This document shows positions 18,172 through 28,533 of a stretch of DNA of 64,000 nt, piece by piece. The position numbers were made by a program, and so were the translations under genes. The stretch is from Aphanothece saxicola GSE-SYN-MK-01-06B (GTDB taxonomy: Bacteria; Cyanobacteriota; Cyanobacteriia; PCC-6307; Cyanobiaceae). The notes below the pieces were generated by a model that worked only from the letters and a program-made list of their open reading frames with translations, ran no database searches and had not been told where the DNA came from. Position 1 is the stretch's first letter; every line of letters begins with the position of its first letter. Location of the stretch: contig JAHHGT010000003.1 of NCBI GenBank assembly GCA_019359745.1, forward strand, positions 124,001 through 188,000. The letters run 5' to 3'.

Positions 18172-19137
18172 TCACCCCTTACCGGCCCGGGGGTCATCTG
18201 TGACCGGACATGACAGCTCCGTGCCGGTGGCGTGGATCCGGGCGAGGGCATCGGCGGCGCGAACCACCAGGGTGTGCCGCTCCACCAGGGCGGCCAGGTG
18301 GTCGTAGCCACCGCCGATCACTGTGGCCACCGGAATCCTGCGACGCAGGGCAGCGTCCATCACCAGCCAGTCCCGCCGGTGCAGGCCGTCATCGCTCAGG
18401 TCCAACCGGCCGAGGCGGTCGTCCCGGTGCGGATCGACGCCGGCGTTGTAGAGCACCAGGTCGGGCCGGACCTGCTCCAGCAGATCCGGCAGGGTGTGCT
18501 GCAGGGCCCGCAGGTAGGCGTCGTCCGCCACGCCGTCCTCAAGGGCCAGGTCGCGATCGCTGATCTGTTTGTGCAGAGGGAAATTGCTGGCCCCATGCAT
18601 GGAGAAGGTGAACACCCGGGGGTCGGCGGCGAAGATCGCGGCGGTGCCGTCCCCCTGGTGCACGTCCAGATCCACCACCAGCACCTGGCGCACCCGGCCC
18701 TCGCTCAGCAGCACCCGGGCCGCCACGGCGAGGTCGTTGAAGATGCAGAAGCCACTGCCATGCAGCGGGAAGGCGTGGTGGGTGCCGCCCGCCAGATGGC
18801 AGGCCAGGCCGTGGCGCAGGGCCAGCCGGGCCGTCAGCAGCGTGCCTCCCACCGCCAGCCAGCTGCGCCGCACCAGGGGCCAGGACACGGGCAGTCCGAT
18901 GCGGCGCAGGTCCTGCCTGCTGAGTCGACCGCGGGCGAAGGCCTCGTGGTAGCTGCGGCCATGCACCAGCTCCAGCCAGCGCCGCGGCACCGGCAGGGGC
19001 TGGTGGATCTGTCCGGGTCGGGCGAGCTCCAGCTGCTCGAGCCGCTCCTTCAGCAGCCGGAACTTCTGCATCGGGAAGCGATGGCCGTCGGGCAGGGGGA
19101 CCGAATAGGCCGGGTGATACACCAGCGGCGGGCCCAT
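18172..19137 (-). CDS. Histone deacetylase-family (arginase/deacetylase fold) zinc hydrolase
   Basis: A 321-residue class of HDAC-like proteins common in bacteria, acting as deacetylases on acetylated amines or lysines. Visible motifs are AGGTHHAF (charge-relay histidines), DLDVHQGDGT (zinc ligands Asp and His) and NAGVDPHRDDRLG (third zinc ligand). The ATG at 19137 shares a base with the upstream stop (TGATG), so it is coupled to the DUF3598 gene. It is the last gene of a minus-strand run that starts at the arsenic GAPDH. Substrate unknown. Confidence 0.88.
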   Translation of the reverse strand: MGPPLVYHPAYSVPLPDGHRFPMQKFRLLKERLEQLELARPGQIHQPLPVPRRWLELVHGRSYHEAFARGRLSRQDLRRIGLPVSWPLVRRSWLAVGGTLLTARLALRHGLACHLAGGTHHAFPLHGSGFCIFNDLAVAARVLLSEGRVRQVLVVDLDVHQGDGTAAIFAADPRVFTFSMHGASNFPLHKQISDRDLALEDGVADDAYLRALQHTLPDLLEQVRPDLVLYNAGVDPHRDDRLGRLDLSDDGLHRRDWLVMDAALRRRIPVATVIGGGYDHLAALVERHTLVVRAADALARIHATGTELSCPVTDDPRAGKG

Positions 19138-19790
19138 CAGTCGGCAGCCAGTGGCTCCAGCAGGCCGTAGGGGGAGTAGCGGCGCTCGATCCGGCAGCAC
19201 ACGTTGGCGTCCACCTGCCAGCTGAGCGTCACCTGGACGGGCCCTGGCTGGCGGGGGTGATGAAGGATCACCACCTCCACGTTGCCGTCCAGGCTCCAGC
19301 GGGTGGTGGTGGCACCGTCCGCCTCGATGGCCTCCAGGCGGGCCACCAGCGGCGCATCGGGGCCGGCATCCGTGACGCCCGGCCGCCATTCCCTGGCGTA
19401 GGTGAGGCTCTCCAGGCTGTCCACGCCATGGCGCAGCACGATGCGGCGGCGGCGCTGGCCATGGGCGACGCAGAGCTCGGCGATCCAGGGCCAGGCACCG
19501 GTGCGATCGATGCCCAGGCTCCAGTGGCCGGCGGCGCTGATCTGCATGGCCGCCGGCGGTTCGCTGAAGCGCATCGGCACGGTGCGCCCGGAACTGAGGT
19601 AGGTGAGGGCAGCCTCGATCGTGCCGTCCTGGTCGGTGACCAGCAGGCGGGTGGGAAACCGCTCCATCTCGCGGCCGTCGGGGCCCAGGCGGGCGAACAG
19701 GCCCTCCCAGCAGCCGCCGTTCACCTCCAGCAACCTCTGGCGCGGTGGGGCACTCAATGGCATGGCAGGCAGAAGAGGGCCCTTCAGCAT
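19137..19790 (-). CDS. DUF3598 family protein
   Basis: A protein of about 217 residues with the DUF3598 pattern: LLEVNGGCWEGLFARLGPDGREMERFPTRL at the start, then a lipocalin-like series of beta strands (FSEPPAAMQISAAGHWSLGI; RRIVLRHGVDSLESLTYAREW) and a closing RRYSPYGLLEPL. DUF3598/CpeS-like beta barrels in cyanobacteria often bind bilins or lipids, but this one is uncharacterised. Start ATG 19790 lies 30 bases after arsJ; ATG 19763 is also possible. Confidence 0.75.
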   Translation of the reverse strand: MLKGPLLPAMPLSAPPRQRLLEVNGGCWEGLFARLGPDGREMERFPTRLLVTDQDGTIEAALTYLSSGRTVPMRFSEPPAAMQISAAGHWSLGIDRTGAWPWIAELCVAHGQRRRRIVLRHGVDSLESLTYAREWRPGVTDAGPDAPLVARLEAIEADGATTTRWSLDGNVEVVILHHPRQPGPVQVTLSWQVDANVCCRIERRYSPYGLLEPLAAD

Positions 19791-19819
19791 GGCGAAACCA
19801 TCCCGGCCGCAGGGGCGGT

Positions 19820-21100
19820 TCAGCCGGCGCCCAGGGGTTGGGGGTGCTGCCTCGGTGGCGCCGGCAGACGGGTGCTCACGAGCCAGGCCAGGCCCACCAG
19901 GAGGGCGGAGCTCCACAGGCAGGCCTGCAGGCCTCCAACCAGGAACAGGGCGCCCGAGAGAACCGTGCCGAGCAGGCGGCCGCCGGCATTGGCCATGTAA
20001 TAGAAGCCGACGTTCATGCTCACCGACTCGGCATCGGTGTAGGCCAGGATCATGTAGCTGTGGATCGATGAATTCATGGCGAACACCACACCGAAGGCCG
20101 CCAGTCCCACCACCACCGCCACACCGGGATGCCCCACCTCACGCCAGAGGGCGATGGCGATCAGGGCCGGAATGGCGGTGAGCAGCCCGCTCCAGAAGGT
20201 CACGGCGGAGACCCCCGGCGGAGCGCTCTGGCCCCAGCTGCGCCGCAGGGCCGGAGCCGACCCCTGCACCACGCCGTAGCCCATCACCCACAGGCCCATG
20301 AAGCCGCCCACCTCCCAGTAGCGCCAGCCGAGCGTGGTCTGCAGGAACACCGGCAGGGCCACCACGAACCACACATCCCTGGCGCCGAAAAGAAAGAACC
20401 GGGCCAGCGAGATCACATTGATGCCGCGGGACTTGGAAAACAACGCCGTGAAGGCGGGCTTTTCCTTCATCCGGCCGATCTCCCCGGGCAGCACCAGCGT
20501 CAGCAGGAAGGCCAGAAACAGTCCGGCCGCCATCGCGCCGACGGCGGCATTGAATCCAATGGTGGTGAGCAACAGGCCGCCGAGGAAGAACCCCACCCCT
20601 TTGAGGGCATTCTTGGAGCCGGTGAGAATCGCCACCCACTGGAACAACTGGGTTTCGCCCTTGCTGTGGTCCTCAGGTGTTTCTGGAACCACGGATTTGA
20701 TGGCACTTTTGGCGCTCATCTTGTTGAGATCCTTGGCGATGCCACTGAGCGCCTGGGCCGCCATCACATAGGCGACGCTCCACCATTTCGGCCAGCTGTC
20801 GGCGACGGGCACCAGCATCAGCAGTGCCGCCACCTGCATCAGGGTTCCGGCCCAGAGGGTGACACGCAGGCCGAAACGGGCCCCCAGCCAACCGCCGTAA
20901 AGGTTGGTGAGGATGCCGAAAAATTCGTAGAACAGAAACAGAAAGGCGATCTCCAGGGTGCTGTAGCCCAGCTCCCGGAAGTGGAACACCACCAGCATGC
21001 GCAGGGCGCCGTCGGTGAGGGTGAAGCACCAGTAATTCGCCGTGACGACGCCGTACTGCTGCAGGGCCGTGAGCGAATGGCCGAATCCGGGCAGTTTCAT
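19820..21100 (-). CDS. arsJ: ArsJ, 1-arseno-3-phosphoglycerate efflux transporter (MFS)
   Basis: A 426-residue major facilitator with about 12 membrane segments. The N terminus LTALQQYGVVTANYWCFTLTDGALRMLVVFHF and the following FLFLFYEFFGILTNLYGGWL are diagnostic of ArsJ. Established knowledge: GAPDH adds arsenate to glyceraldehyde-3-phosphate and ArsJ exports the unstable product, which then releases arsenate outside. The gene starts at ATG 21100, 7 bases after the GAPDH stop, as in known arsJ operons. Regulation by the ArsR site at 22174-22189 is likely. Confidence 0.93.
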   Translation of the reverse strand: MKLPGFGHSLTALQQYGVVTANYWCFTLTDGALRMLVVFHFRELGYSTLEIAFLFLFYEFFGILTNLYGGWLGARFGLRVTLWAGTLMQVAALLMLVPVADSWPKWWSVAYVMAAQALSGIAKDLNKMSAKSAIKSVVPETPEDHSKGETQLFQWVAILTGSKNALKGVGFFLGGLLLTTIGFNAAVGAMAAGLFLAFLLTLVLPGEIGRMKEKPAFTALFSKSRGINVISLARFFLFGARDVWFVVALPVFLQTTLGWRYWEVGGFMGLWVMGYGVVQGSAPALRRSWGQSAPPGVSAVTFWSGLLTAIPALIAIALWREVGHPGVAVVVGLAAFGVVFAMNSSIHSYMILAYTDAESVSMNVGFYYMANAGGRLLGTVLSGALFLVGGLQACLWSSALLVGLAWLVSTRLPAPPRQHPQPLGAG

Positions 21101-21107
21101 GGCCCGA

Positions 21108-22142
<1,035 letters not shown>

Positions 22143-22173
22143 TGCGCCTGCCGCGACACCGCCCTATCGTCAC

Positions 22174-22189
22174 ATCAGCTCTGGTTGAT
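22174..22189. promoter_or_regulatory. ArsR operator
   Basis: ATCAG-N6-TTGAT in the 53-base spacer between the divergent GAPDH and arsR genes. It differs by one base from the ATCAA-N6-TTGAT dyad bound by many ArsR/SmtB repressors. A single site here could control both operons. Confidence 0.7.
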
Positions 22190-22195
22190 GGATTT

Positions 22196-22558
22196 ATGGC
22201 TGGGTTAAGGACCGCCACTGCCGCCACTGCCGCCCCGATCGCCTGCGCCCCGGGCCCCCTGGAGGCCGAGGAGGCGCGCCTGCTGCTGCGGGCCCTGGCC
22301 GACCCGATCCGCCTGCAGGTGATAGAAGCCCTCGGCAACGGCGAGCGCTGCGTCTGCGACCTCACCGGCGAGCTGGGCCTGGCCCAGTCGAAGCTCTCGT
22401 TTCACCTCAAGGTGCTCAAGGAGACGGGCCTGCTGGCCGACCGCCAGAGCGGCCGCTGGGTGTACTACCGCCTGCAACCCGAGGCCCTGGAACGCCTGCG
22501 AGCCTGGCTCGCCGCCCTGGCGGCCAGCTGCGGTGGCATCGCCGTCCCCTGCCCGTGA
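22196..22558 (+). CDS. arsR: ArsR-family arsenite-responsive repressor
   Basis: A 120-residue winged-helix repressor. Helix-turn-helix region: LGLAQSKLSFHLKVLKETGLL, then wing RQSGRWVYYRL. The As(III) site is visible as RCVCDL (Cys52, Cys54), and two further cysteines lie near the C terminus (Cys112, Cys119). Arsenite binding would release it from the divergent operator at 22174-22189. Its stop overlaps the GTG of the permease gene (GTGA), so arsR heads the plus-strand operon. Confidence 0.93.
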   Translation: MAGLRTATAATAAPIACAPGPLEAEEARLLLRALADPIRLQVIEALGNGERCVCDLTGELGLAQSKLSFHLKVLKETGLLADRQSGRWVYYRLQPEALERLRAWLAALAASCGGIAVPCP

Positions 22559-23616
22559 GCACCCTGTCCCCGGTCCTGCAGTGGCTGCGCACCAGCCGGC
22601 CAGGCCATGGGACCCTGCTCGCCGGCCTGGTGGCGGCCTGGCTGGTGCTCTATCGCATCAATGAAACCCTCTGGGAGGCGCTGCTGTTCGGCTGGCTGGG
22701 TCTGGATCCGCAGCAACGGCTCAGCGAAACCCTGCGTTTCTTCTTCTACGACACGCTCAAGATCGCCCTGCTGCTCAGCGGCATCATCTTCGTCGTCACT
22801 GTTCTGCGTTCCTATCTGAGCGTGGAACGCACCAGGGCCCTGCTGGCCGGACGTCGCGAAGGGATCGGCAACGTGCTGGCGGGACTGCTGGGGGTGATCA
22901 CCCCGTTCTGTTCCTGCAGTGCGGTGCCGGCCTTCATCGGCTTTCTCGCCGCCGGCATTCCCCTGGGGGTCACGATGAGCTTTCTGATCGCCAGCCCGAT
23001 GGTGAACGAGGTGGCGATCGGCCTGCTGTTCAGCCTGTTCGGCTGGCAGATCACCCTGATCTACATCGGCTCCGGCCTGGTGATCGCGATCGGGGCGGGC
23101 TGGGTGCTGGGCCGCCTGCGGCTGGAGCGCTGGGTGGAATCCTTCGTCTACGACACCAGGCTGCACGGGCAGGCGGTGGAACCTTCTCCTGGCCTGCCCT
23201 TCGAGCAGCGGCTGCAGATGGGCGCCGAGGAAGTGGCCTCGATCCTGCAGCAGATCTGGCCCTATCTGCTGATCGGCATCGGTGTGGGCGCCCTGATCCA
23301 TGGCTGGGTGCCCACCGACTTCTTCGCCACCTATGCCGGCCGCAGCAATCCCTTCGGTGTGCTGCTGGCGGTGGGAATCGGAATCCCGCTCTATTCCAAC
23401 GCGGCCGGTGTGATGCCGATGGTGCAGGCGCTGCATGAGAAGGGACTGCCGATGGGGACGGTGCTTGCCTTCATGATGAGTGTGGTGGCCCTTTCGGTTC
23501 CGGAATTGATTCTGTTGCGGAGGGTGCTCAAACCGCCCTTGCTGGCAGCGTTCTTCTCGGTCACGGGTCTGGGCATCGTGCTGATCGGTTATCTGTTCAA
23601 TGCACTGCTCGTCTGA
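22555..23616 (+). CDS. DUF318/ArsP-type permease
   Basis: A 353-residue membrane protein with about eight to ten helices. The first permease repeat has TPFCSCSAVPAFIGFLAAGIPLG, and the second has GIPLYSNAAGVMPMVQALHEKGLPMG, the two signature segments of the family. In ArsP, cysteines in this family carry trivalent organoarsenicals; other members are of unknown substrate. The GTG start overlaps arsR. It is followed by a mini-thioredoxin gene, a pairing seen in this permease family, so a redox step is plausible. Confidence 0.85.
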   Translation: MSTLSPVLQWLRTSRPGHGTLLAGLVAAWLVLYRINETLWEALLFGWLGLDPQQRLSETLRFFFYDTLKIALLLSGIIFVVTVLRSYLSVERTRALLAGRREGIGNVLAGLLGVITPFCSCSAVPAFIGFLAAGIPLGVTMSFLIASPMVNEVAIGLLFSLFGWQITLIYIGSGLVIAIGAGWVLGRLRLERWVESFVYDTRLHGQAVEPSPGLPFEQRLQMGAEEVASILQQIWPYLLIGIGVGALIHGWVPTDFFATYAGRSNPFGVLLAVGIGIPLYSNAAGVMPMVQALHEKGLPMGTVLAFMMSVVALSVPELILLRRVLKPPLLAAFFSVTGLGIVLIGYLFNALLV

Positions 23617-23628
23617 GGTTCCCACCCC

Positions 23629-23874
23629 ATGGACATCAAGATTCTTGGCAGCGGCTGCAGAAAATGCATCACCCTGGAAGGCCACGCCCGCAAGGGGGCC
23701 GCGGACCTCGGCCTGGCGCCCAGCATTGAAACCATCCACGACCCTGTCGCGATCGCCGGCTACGGCGTGATGCGCACGCCCGCGCTGGTCATCGATGACC
23801 GTGTGGTCGTGGCCGGCCGGGTGCCCGCTGCCGAGGAGGTCCGCGACTTGTTGCGCGCGGCTGCTGCGCCGTGA
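23629..23874 (+). CDS. Small redox-active disulfide (mini-thioredoxin) protein
   Basis: An 81-residue thioredoxin-fold protein with the active site GCRKC (Cys10, Cys13) and a cis-proline region RTPALVIDDRVVVAGRVP. This family is typically encoded next to DUF318 permeases and may reduce their cysteines or the metalloid substrate. It lies 12 bases after the permease and 26 before the ACR3 gene. Confidence 0.85.
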   Translation: MDIKILGSGCRKCITLEGHARKGAADLGLAPSIETIHDPVAIAGYGVMRTPALVIDDRVVVAGRVPAAEEVRDLLRAAAAP

Positions 23875-23900
23875 ACGGCCCCGCAGACGCTTCCTGAACG

Positions 23901-24920
23901 ATGGGACTCTTTGAGCGTTATCTCAGCCTGTGGATCGGCCTGGCCATCGTGGCCGGGGTGGCCCTCGGTGCTTTCCTGCCGGGGCTGTCGGCGGCGGTGG
24001 CGGCCTTCGAATTCGCCCGCATCAACCTGTTGATCGCCCTGCTGGTGTGGGGAATGATTTACCCGATGATGCTGGCGGTGGATTTCGGCTCCATCGCCGA
24101 CCTGCGGCGTCAGCCAAAGGGATTGGTGGTCACGGTGGTCGTCAACTGGCTGATCAAGCCGCTGACGATGACGGCCATCGCCTGGCTGTTCATCCGCGGT
24201 CTCTTCGGCGCCTGGATTCCCGCCGCCATCGGCGATCAATACATCGCCGGCATGATCCTGCTGGGGGTGGCGCCCTGCACGGCAATGGTGTTCGTGTGGA
24301 GTCGGCTCAGTAACGGCGATCCCAATTACACCCTGGCCCAGGTGGCGATCAACGACCTGATCATGGTGTTCGCCTTTGCGCCGATCGCGGCCCTGCTGCT
24401 GGGGGTGAGCAATGTGCTCGTTCCCTGGGACACCCTGGTGACGGTCGTGGGCCTGTTTGTGGTGGTCCCCCTGGCGGCGGGCTGGCTCACCCGGGTGCTG
24501 TTGCGATCCCCCGGCCGCATCGAGCGGCTGGAGCAACGGCTCAAGCCGCTGGCGATCGTCTGTCTGATCGTCACGGTGCTGCTGCTGTTCCTGGTGCAGG
24601 CCGAGGCGATCCTTGCCAACCCGCTGGCCATCGCCCTGATCGCCATCCCGCTGACCCTGCAGACCTACCTGATCTTCTGGATCACAGCCCAGTGGATGCG
24701 CCTCTGGCGCCAGCCCCATGCGATTGCCGCCCCCGGCGCCATGATCGGCGCCTCCAACTTCTTCGAACTGGCGGTGGCCGTGGCCATCAGCCTGTTCGGC
24801 CTGGAGTCCGGGGCCGCTCTGGCCACCGTGGTGGGCGTGCTGGTGGAGGTGCCCGTGATGCTCTCGCTGGTGGCGATCGCCAACCGCAACCGGCGGCTGT
24901 TTCCGGCGGTTGGTCCCTGA
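23901..24920 (+). CDS. ACR3-family arsenite efflux transporter
   Basis: A 339-residue membrane protein with about ten helices. The core [29 protein letters not shown] carries the conserved cysteine and downstream motif of ACR3 arsenite antiporters, and [17 protein letters not shown] is the matching second-repeat motif. It exports As(III). No arsenate reductase (ArsC) gene was seen in this locus, so arsenite must be formed by an enzyme encoded elsewhere or enter as such. Last gene of the plus-strand operon. Confidence 0.93.
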   Translation: MGLFERYLSLWIGLAIVAGVALGAFLPGLSAAVAAFEFARINLLIALLVWGMIYPMMLAVDFGSIADLRRQPKGLVVTVVVNWLIKPLTMTAIAWLFIRGLFGAWIPAAIGDQYIAGMILLGVAPCTAMVFVWSRLSNGDPNYTLAQVAINDLIMVFAFAPIAALLLGVSNVLVPWDTLVTVVGLFVVVPLAAGWLTRVLLRSPGRIERLEQRLKPLAIVCLIVTVLLLFLVQAEAILANPLAIALIAIPLTLQTYLIFWITAQWMRLWRQPHAIAAPGAMIGASNFFELAVAVAISLFGLESGAALATVVGVLVEVPVMLSLVAIANRNRRLFPAVGP

Positions 24921-25482
24921 CGGCACCAGGGGGCTTCGAGCGACGGCTTGTCAGCCACGATCAGCCTGAACGGCCATGGATGAACGATGTCCCGGGCTCA
25001 ACCGGCCCAACGGAAGCCATCCATCCCACAGCAGCGGTGTCATCATTCCTGAGTCGGACTTGACTTGGATCTGACTCGAACGACGTGTCCCGACGAGGAT
25101 CCTTGGAGCGGAATGAACGATGGCCGAAGGCCGCGGACCCCGGCCAGACAGGCAAGGGACATGGTCAGATGTTCCCAGGGCAGCCAGACTTTCGGTAGTT
25201 GTAGAAACAGCAGCTTGCGCCCAAAGATGATCTAGCGGACAGGAACAAGACTGCGGCTTGCCACGGTTTTCGTTTGGATGGATGGCTGTCACAAGGATTC
25301 TGGCCGATCAGCCTGCAACTGCGGAGTGAGGGGGTGCTGAGGGGAGCCCAACACAGACGCAAGCGCAAGGCAGGCGACCGATGGTTCAATCGGCATCCAA
25401 AAGTCGCTCCGTTGGTCGTTTTTGATACGGCGCCAGGCCGCTGTTCAAGGTCTAATCAATAAATCTTGTCTTAAGATCTGCT
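24921..25482. other. 562-base spacer without a recognisable gene
   Basis: No frame here has both a plausible start and gene-like composition. The part from about 25390 to 25482 becomes AT-richer towards the amidase start. I saw no tRNA, strong terminator or insertion-sequence end. Confidence 0.6.
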
Positions 25483-27201
25483 GTGATTCGCCCTCTATTT
25501 CGCCATGTCGCCGTGGCTGCTTTTGCGGCAACCCTGGCCTCCACTGAGTTCGCGCGGCCATCGGCCGCCGCCACGTTCACTCTCCAGGAGGCCACGATAT
25601 CCAATATCAATCAGGCTTTCAACAGTGGGTTAATCAATGCACAAAAGTTAGTGCAATTATACCTCGACAGGATTACGGCGTACGATCTACCTACGGGGCT
25701 TAACCTCAACTCAATCATCTCCCTGAACCCCAATGCCCTCGCCCAGGCAGCAGCACTCGATGTCGAACGGGCAACCACGGGCGCACGCAGTCTCCTGCAT
25801 GGCATTCCAGTCCTTTTGAAAGACAACATTGACACGAGCTTCCTGCCCAACACAGCAGGTTTTCTCGGTCTCAAAGATTCCTTGCCACCTGACAATGCCA
25901 CGATCACCCAGAAACTGATTGATTCTGGCGCCATCATCCTTGGCAAGACGTCTCCCACTGAATTTGCCAACTTCCTGACCAACGGCATGCCCGCTGGCTA
26001 TAACTCCTTGAATGGGTATACGTTAAACCCCTACAATCCCGTCCCGCTTCCTGGCGGTGATGGACGGCCTCAGTTGTCCCCTGGGGGCTCCAGTGCGGGG
26101 TCAGGAGCTGCCATGGCGGCCAATCTGGCAACGATTGCGATTGGTACGGAAACATCAGGCTCCATCCTCAGCCCCTCAAACCAGAATTCTTTGGTTGGCA
26201 TTAAACCCACTGTCGGACTCTGGAGCCGGGATGGCATCATCCCCATCGCGGCAAGCCAAGACACTGCCGGGCCGATGACCCGTTCGGTCACAGATGCGGC
26301 CATCCTCCTGGGGGCTTTGACTGGCTACGACCCCAAGGACCCGCTGACCGCAGAAAGTATCGGCAGGGCAAAGAGCGATTACACTCCCTACCTACAACTT
26401 GATGCCTTGCAGGGTGCCAAGCTTGGTTATTATTCGAAGCCCAATGCGAACACGGCCAGTGGCGCAGAGCAGCTCTCCATCTTTAACAAGGCGATTGACA
26501 CCATTCGCTCCCTAGGGGCCACCGTCACGGAGATTGCGTTCACCCCACCCAACAACAGCTCGAGTGTCCTGACTTACGAGTTCAAGCGAGACCTCAACCT
26601 CTATCTGGAGACGCTTGGCTCGAGCGCATCGATTCAATCCATTGATGATGTCTACGACTTTATCAATGATTACATCGCCGACGATCCTGATCCCGCCACT
26701 GGAGCATTTAAGTATGGCCAGACTCGCATAGCGGCATCTCGCTTGATCGACCTGTCGCCCACCAGTGCGGACACTTTGAAATATCTTCAAGACAGAGCGC
26801 TTGACATTCTTAACTCCCGAACGCTGGGAATCGATAAGTTTATGGATGATAATGATTTGGATGCCGTGCTGTTCAGTGGAACATCCGGAGCTGGCATTGG
26901 TGCCAGAGCTGGCTATCCAACTGTCATCGTGCCGGCGGGATACCAGAGTCTGAACAACCTCAACCCCCTCGGAATTTCCTTCCTGGCCAAGGCCTATGAA
27001 GAGGACAAGCTTCTCGGGTATGCCTATGCCTATGAACAGGCTTCCCTGGTTCGCGTCGATCCGGCGAGCACCCCACCCCTGGCTGGGGAAACTGTGTCGA
27101 ATGTTCCAGGCCCACTCCCCTTGGCGGGAGCAGGCATGGCCGTGGTCTGGAGTCGCCGTCTGCGCCGGCGGATTGGAATGAAGCCATCCCCAAGAAACTG
27201 A
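25483..27201 (+). CDS. Exported amidase-signature hydrolase with PEP-CTERM-like tail
   Basis: A 572-residue protein with an N-terminal signal peptide (about residues 1-30) and an amidase domain. The Ser-cisSer-Lys triad is readable as Lys113 (LLKDNID), Ser203 (PGGSSAGSG) and Ser227 (TSGSILSP). The C terminus has VPGPLP, a short hydrophobic run and SRRLRRR, resembling a PEP-CTERM sorting signal, with a further eight residues after the arginines. The same VPGPLP tail is on the protein at 52903-53487. It likely cleaves an amide bond outside the cytoplasm; substrate unknown. The gene is AT-richer than its surroundings, which suggests transfer. Start is GTG. Confidence 0.88.
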   Translation: MIRPLFRHVAVAAFAATLASTEFARPSAAATFTLQEATISNINQAFNSGLINAQKLVQLYLDRITAYDLPTGLNLNSIISLNPNALAQAAALDVERATTGARSLLHGIPVLLKDNIDTSFLPNTAGFLGLKDSLPPDNATITQKLIDSGAIILGKTSPTEFANFLTNGMPAGYNSLNGYTLNPYNPVPLPGGDGRPQLSPGGSSAGSGAAMAANLATIAIGTETSGSILSPSNQNSLVGIKPTVGLWSRDGIIPIAASQDTAGPMTRSVTDAAILLGALTGYDPKDPLTAESIGRAKSDYTPYLQLDALQGAKLGYYSKPNANTASGAEQLSIFNKAIDTIRSLGATVTEIAFTPPNNSSSVLTYEFKRDLNLYLETLGSSASIQSIDDVYDFINDYIADDPDPATGAFKYGQTRIAASRLIDLSPTSADTLKYLQDRALDILNSRTLGIDKFMDDNDLDAVLFSGTSGAGIGARAGYPTVIVPAGYQSLNNLNPLGISFLAKAYEEDKLLGYAYAYEQASLVRVDPASTPPLAGETVSNVPGPLPLAGAGMAVVWSRRLRRRIGMKPSPRN

Positions 27202-27239
27202 CATCAGAACGATGTCATCGCGGTGGCACCTTCCATCCC

Positions 27240-28022
27240 ATGCCCGAGTACACAGCCACTCGAGAGGACCACATCGCCAGCATCAGTCGCCTGTTCGCCT
27301 GGAGCAGCGCAGGGTTGTTGATGATCTTTCTGGCTTTCGTTCTGGTCGATTCCCTGCCGCTTCAGCTGCTCAATCCGGCATGGCAACTGCGGTTCACCAA
27401 TCGCATGACCAACACCTCAATCCTTGCCTTGCTTGGATTTCTGCTGCTGCACCTAGCCGTCTTCATCGAGCCCGCCAATGCCCTTTTACGGGCACGGTTG
27501 GCCACCGTCCGCCAGTGGGCCATCGTCGCGTCGTTCGCCTTTCTGCTCCTGGTGCCACTGCAGGGCGCGGCCACCTGGGGAATCCTCTCTCAAGCCAGGG
27601 GCAGCCAGACGGTGCAGCGCAACGCACTCGATGAACGGGTGACAAGAATGCGCCAGGCCATCGAAGCGGCCACCAGCCCGTCAGACCTCCAGGCCCGCTT
27701 CTCCCGCCTGCAGGGAGCCCGCCCCCAGCTCCCTGCGGCGGCCCTCTCCCTCCCCCTGGGCGAACTGAAGCGCACCCTGCTCGACGAACTCCAGAAGACG
27801 GAGACCCGGGCCTCCAGTCGGATTGGCGGTCCCGCCCCCGCCGACGTCTGGTCCCTCGGTCAGGGGGTGGTCAAGGTGACGGTGGCTTCGGTCGGCTTCG
27901 CCACGGCCTTCGCCGCAGGAAGCCAGCGAAAGGGCCACTCCCTGACCCTCCTGGAGCAGCTGATCAGGAGGCTGGAGATTCTGAGCGGACGACGCCCGAA
28001 TCGCAGGCGCCGCAGCCCCTGA
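27240..28022 (+). CDS. HpsJ-like membrane protein
   Basis: A 260-residue protein with three N-terminal membrane helices (about 18-40, 58-80, 92-114), a soluble helical region (VTRMRQAIEAATSPSDLQARF) and a weaker fourth hydrophobic segment near 212-228. The first half (LLNPAWQLRFTN...ILALLGFLLLHLAVF) resembles HpsJ-type proteins linked to hormogonium polysaccharide secretion and pili in filamentous cyanobacteria. The match is by pattern only. It lies 38 bases after the amidase on the same strand. Confidence 0.5.
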   Translation: MPEYTATREDHIASISRLFAWSSAGLLMIFLAFVLVDSLPLQLLNPAWQLRFTNRMTNTSILALLGFLLLHLAVFIEPANALLRARLATVRQWAIVASFAFLLLVPLQGAATWGILSQARGSQTVQRNALDERVTRMRQAIEAATSPSDLQARFSRLQGARPQLPAAALSLPLGELKRTLLDELQKTETRASSRIGGPAPADVWSLGQGVVKVTVASVGFATAFAAGSQRKGHSLTLLEQLIRRLEILSGRRPNRRRRSP

Positions 28023-28090
28023 CCCCTGGCCGAGCCCGGCGGTTGAACCGCCGGTCGGCGTCATGCTGGAGCGCAGAACCGGTTCCCTCC

Positions 28091-28495
28091 ATGCTGCGCT
28101 TCCTGCTCAACGTCCTCTGGTTCGTGCTCGGGGGCTTTGTGATGGGCCTGGGCTGGTGGCTGGCCGGCCTGGTGGCGGCGATCACGATCGCGGGAATTCC
28201 CTGGGCCCGGGCCTGCTTCGTGATCGGCAATTTCTCCTTCTGGCCGTTCGGCTACGAGGCGGTCAGCCGCCGGGAGCTCACCGGACGCATGGATTTCGGC
28301 ACCGGACCACTTGGGCTGATCGGCAACGTGATCTGGTTCCTGCTGGCCGGCTGGTGGCTGGCGATCGGCCATCTGAGCGCCGCGGTGGCCTGTTTCGTGA
28401 CGATCGTGGGCATCCCCTTCGGCATCCAGCACATCAAGCTGGCCCTGATCGCCCTGGCCCCGATCGGTCTGCAGGTGGTGCCGGTCAGGCGCTGA
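28091..28495 (+). CDS. YccF-domain inner membrane protein
   Basis: A 134-residue protein with two YccF repeats, each a hydrophobic pair separated by a conserved turn: FLLNVLWFVLGGFVMGLGWWLAG...GIPWARACFVIGNFSFWPFG, then GNVIWFLLAGWWLAIGHL...GIPFGIQHIKLA. The internal duplication is easy to see. Function is unknown. The ATG at 28091 gives the standard MLRFLLNVLWF start. Confidence 0.9.
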   Translation: MLRFLLNVLWFVLGGFVMGLGWWLAGLVAAITIAGIPWARACFVIGNFSFWPFGYEAVSRRELTGRMDFGTGPLGLIGNVIWFLLAGWWLAIGHLSAAVACFVTIVGIPFGIQHIKLALIALAPIGLQVVPVRR

Positions 28496-28533
28496 AGTCC
28501 TGCAAAAGACCCGGATCCGCCCGGGTCCACCAA

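Noticed and set aside
24921-25482. Possible transposon or insertion-sequence scar
   Set aside because: No inverted repeats, target duplications or transposase fragments could be found by eye.
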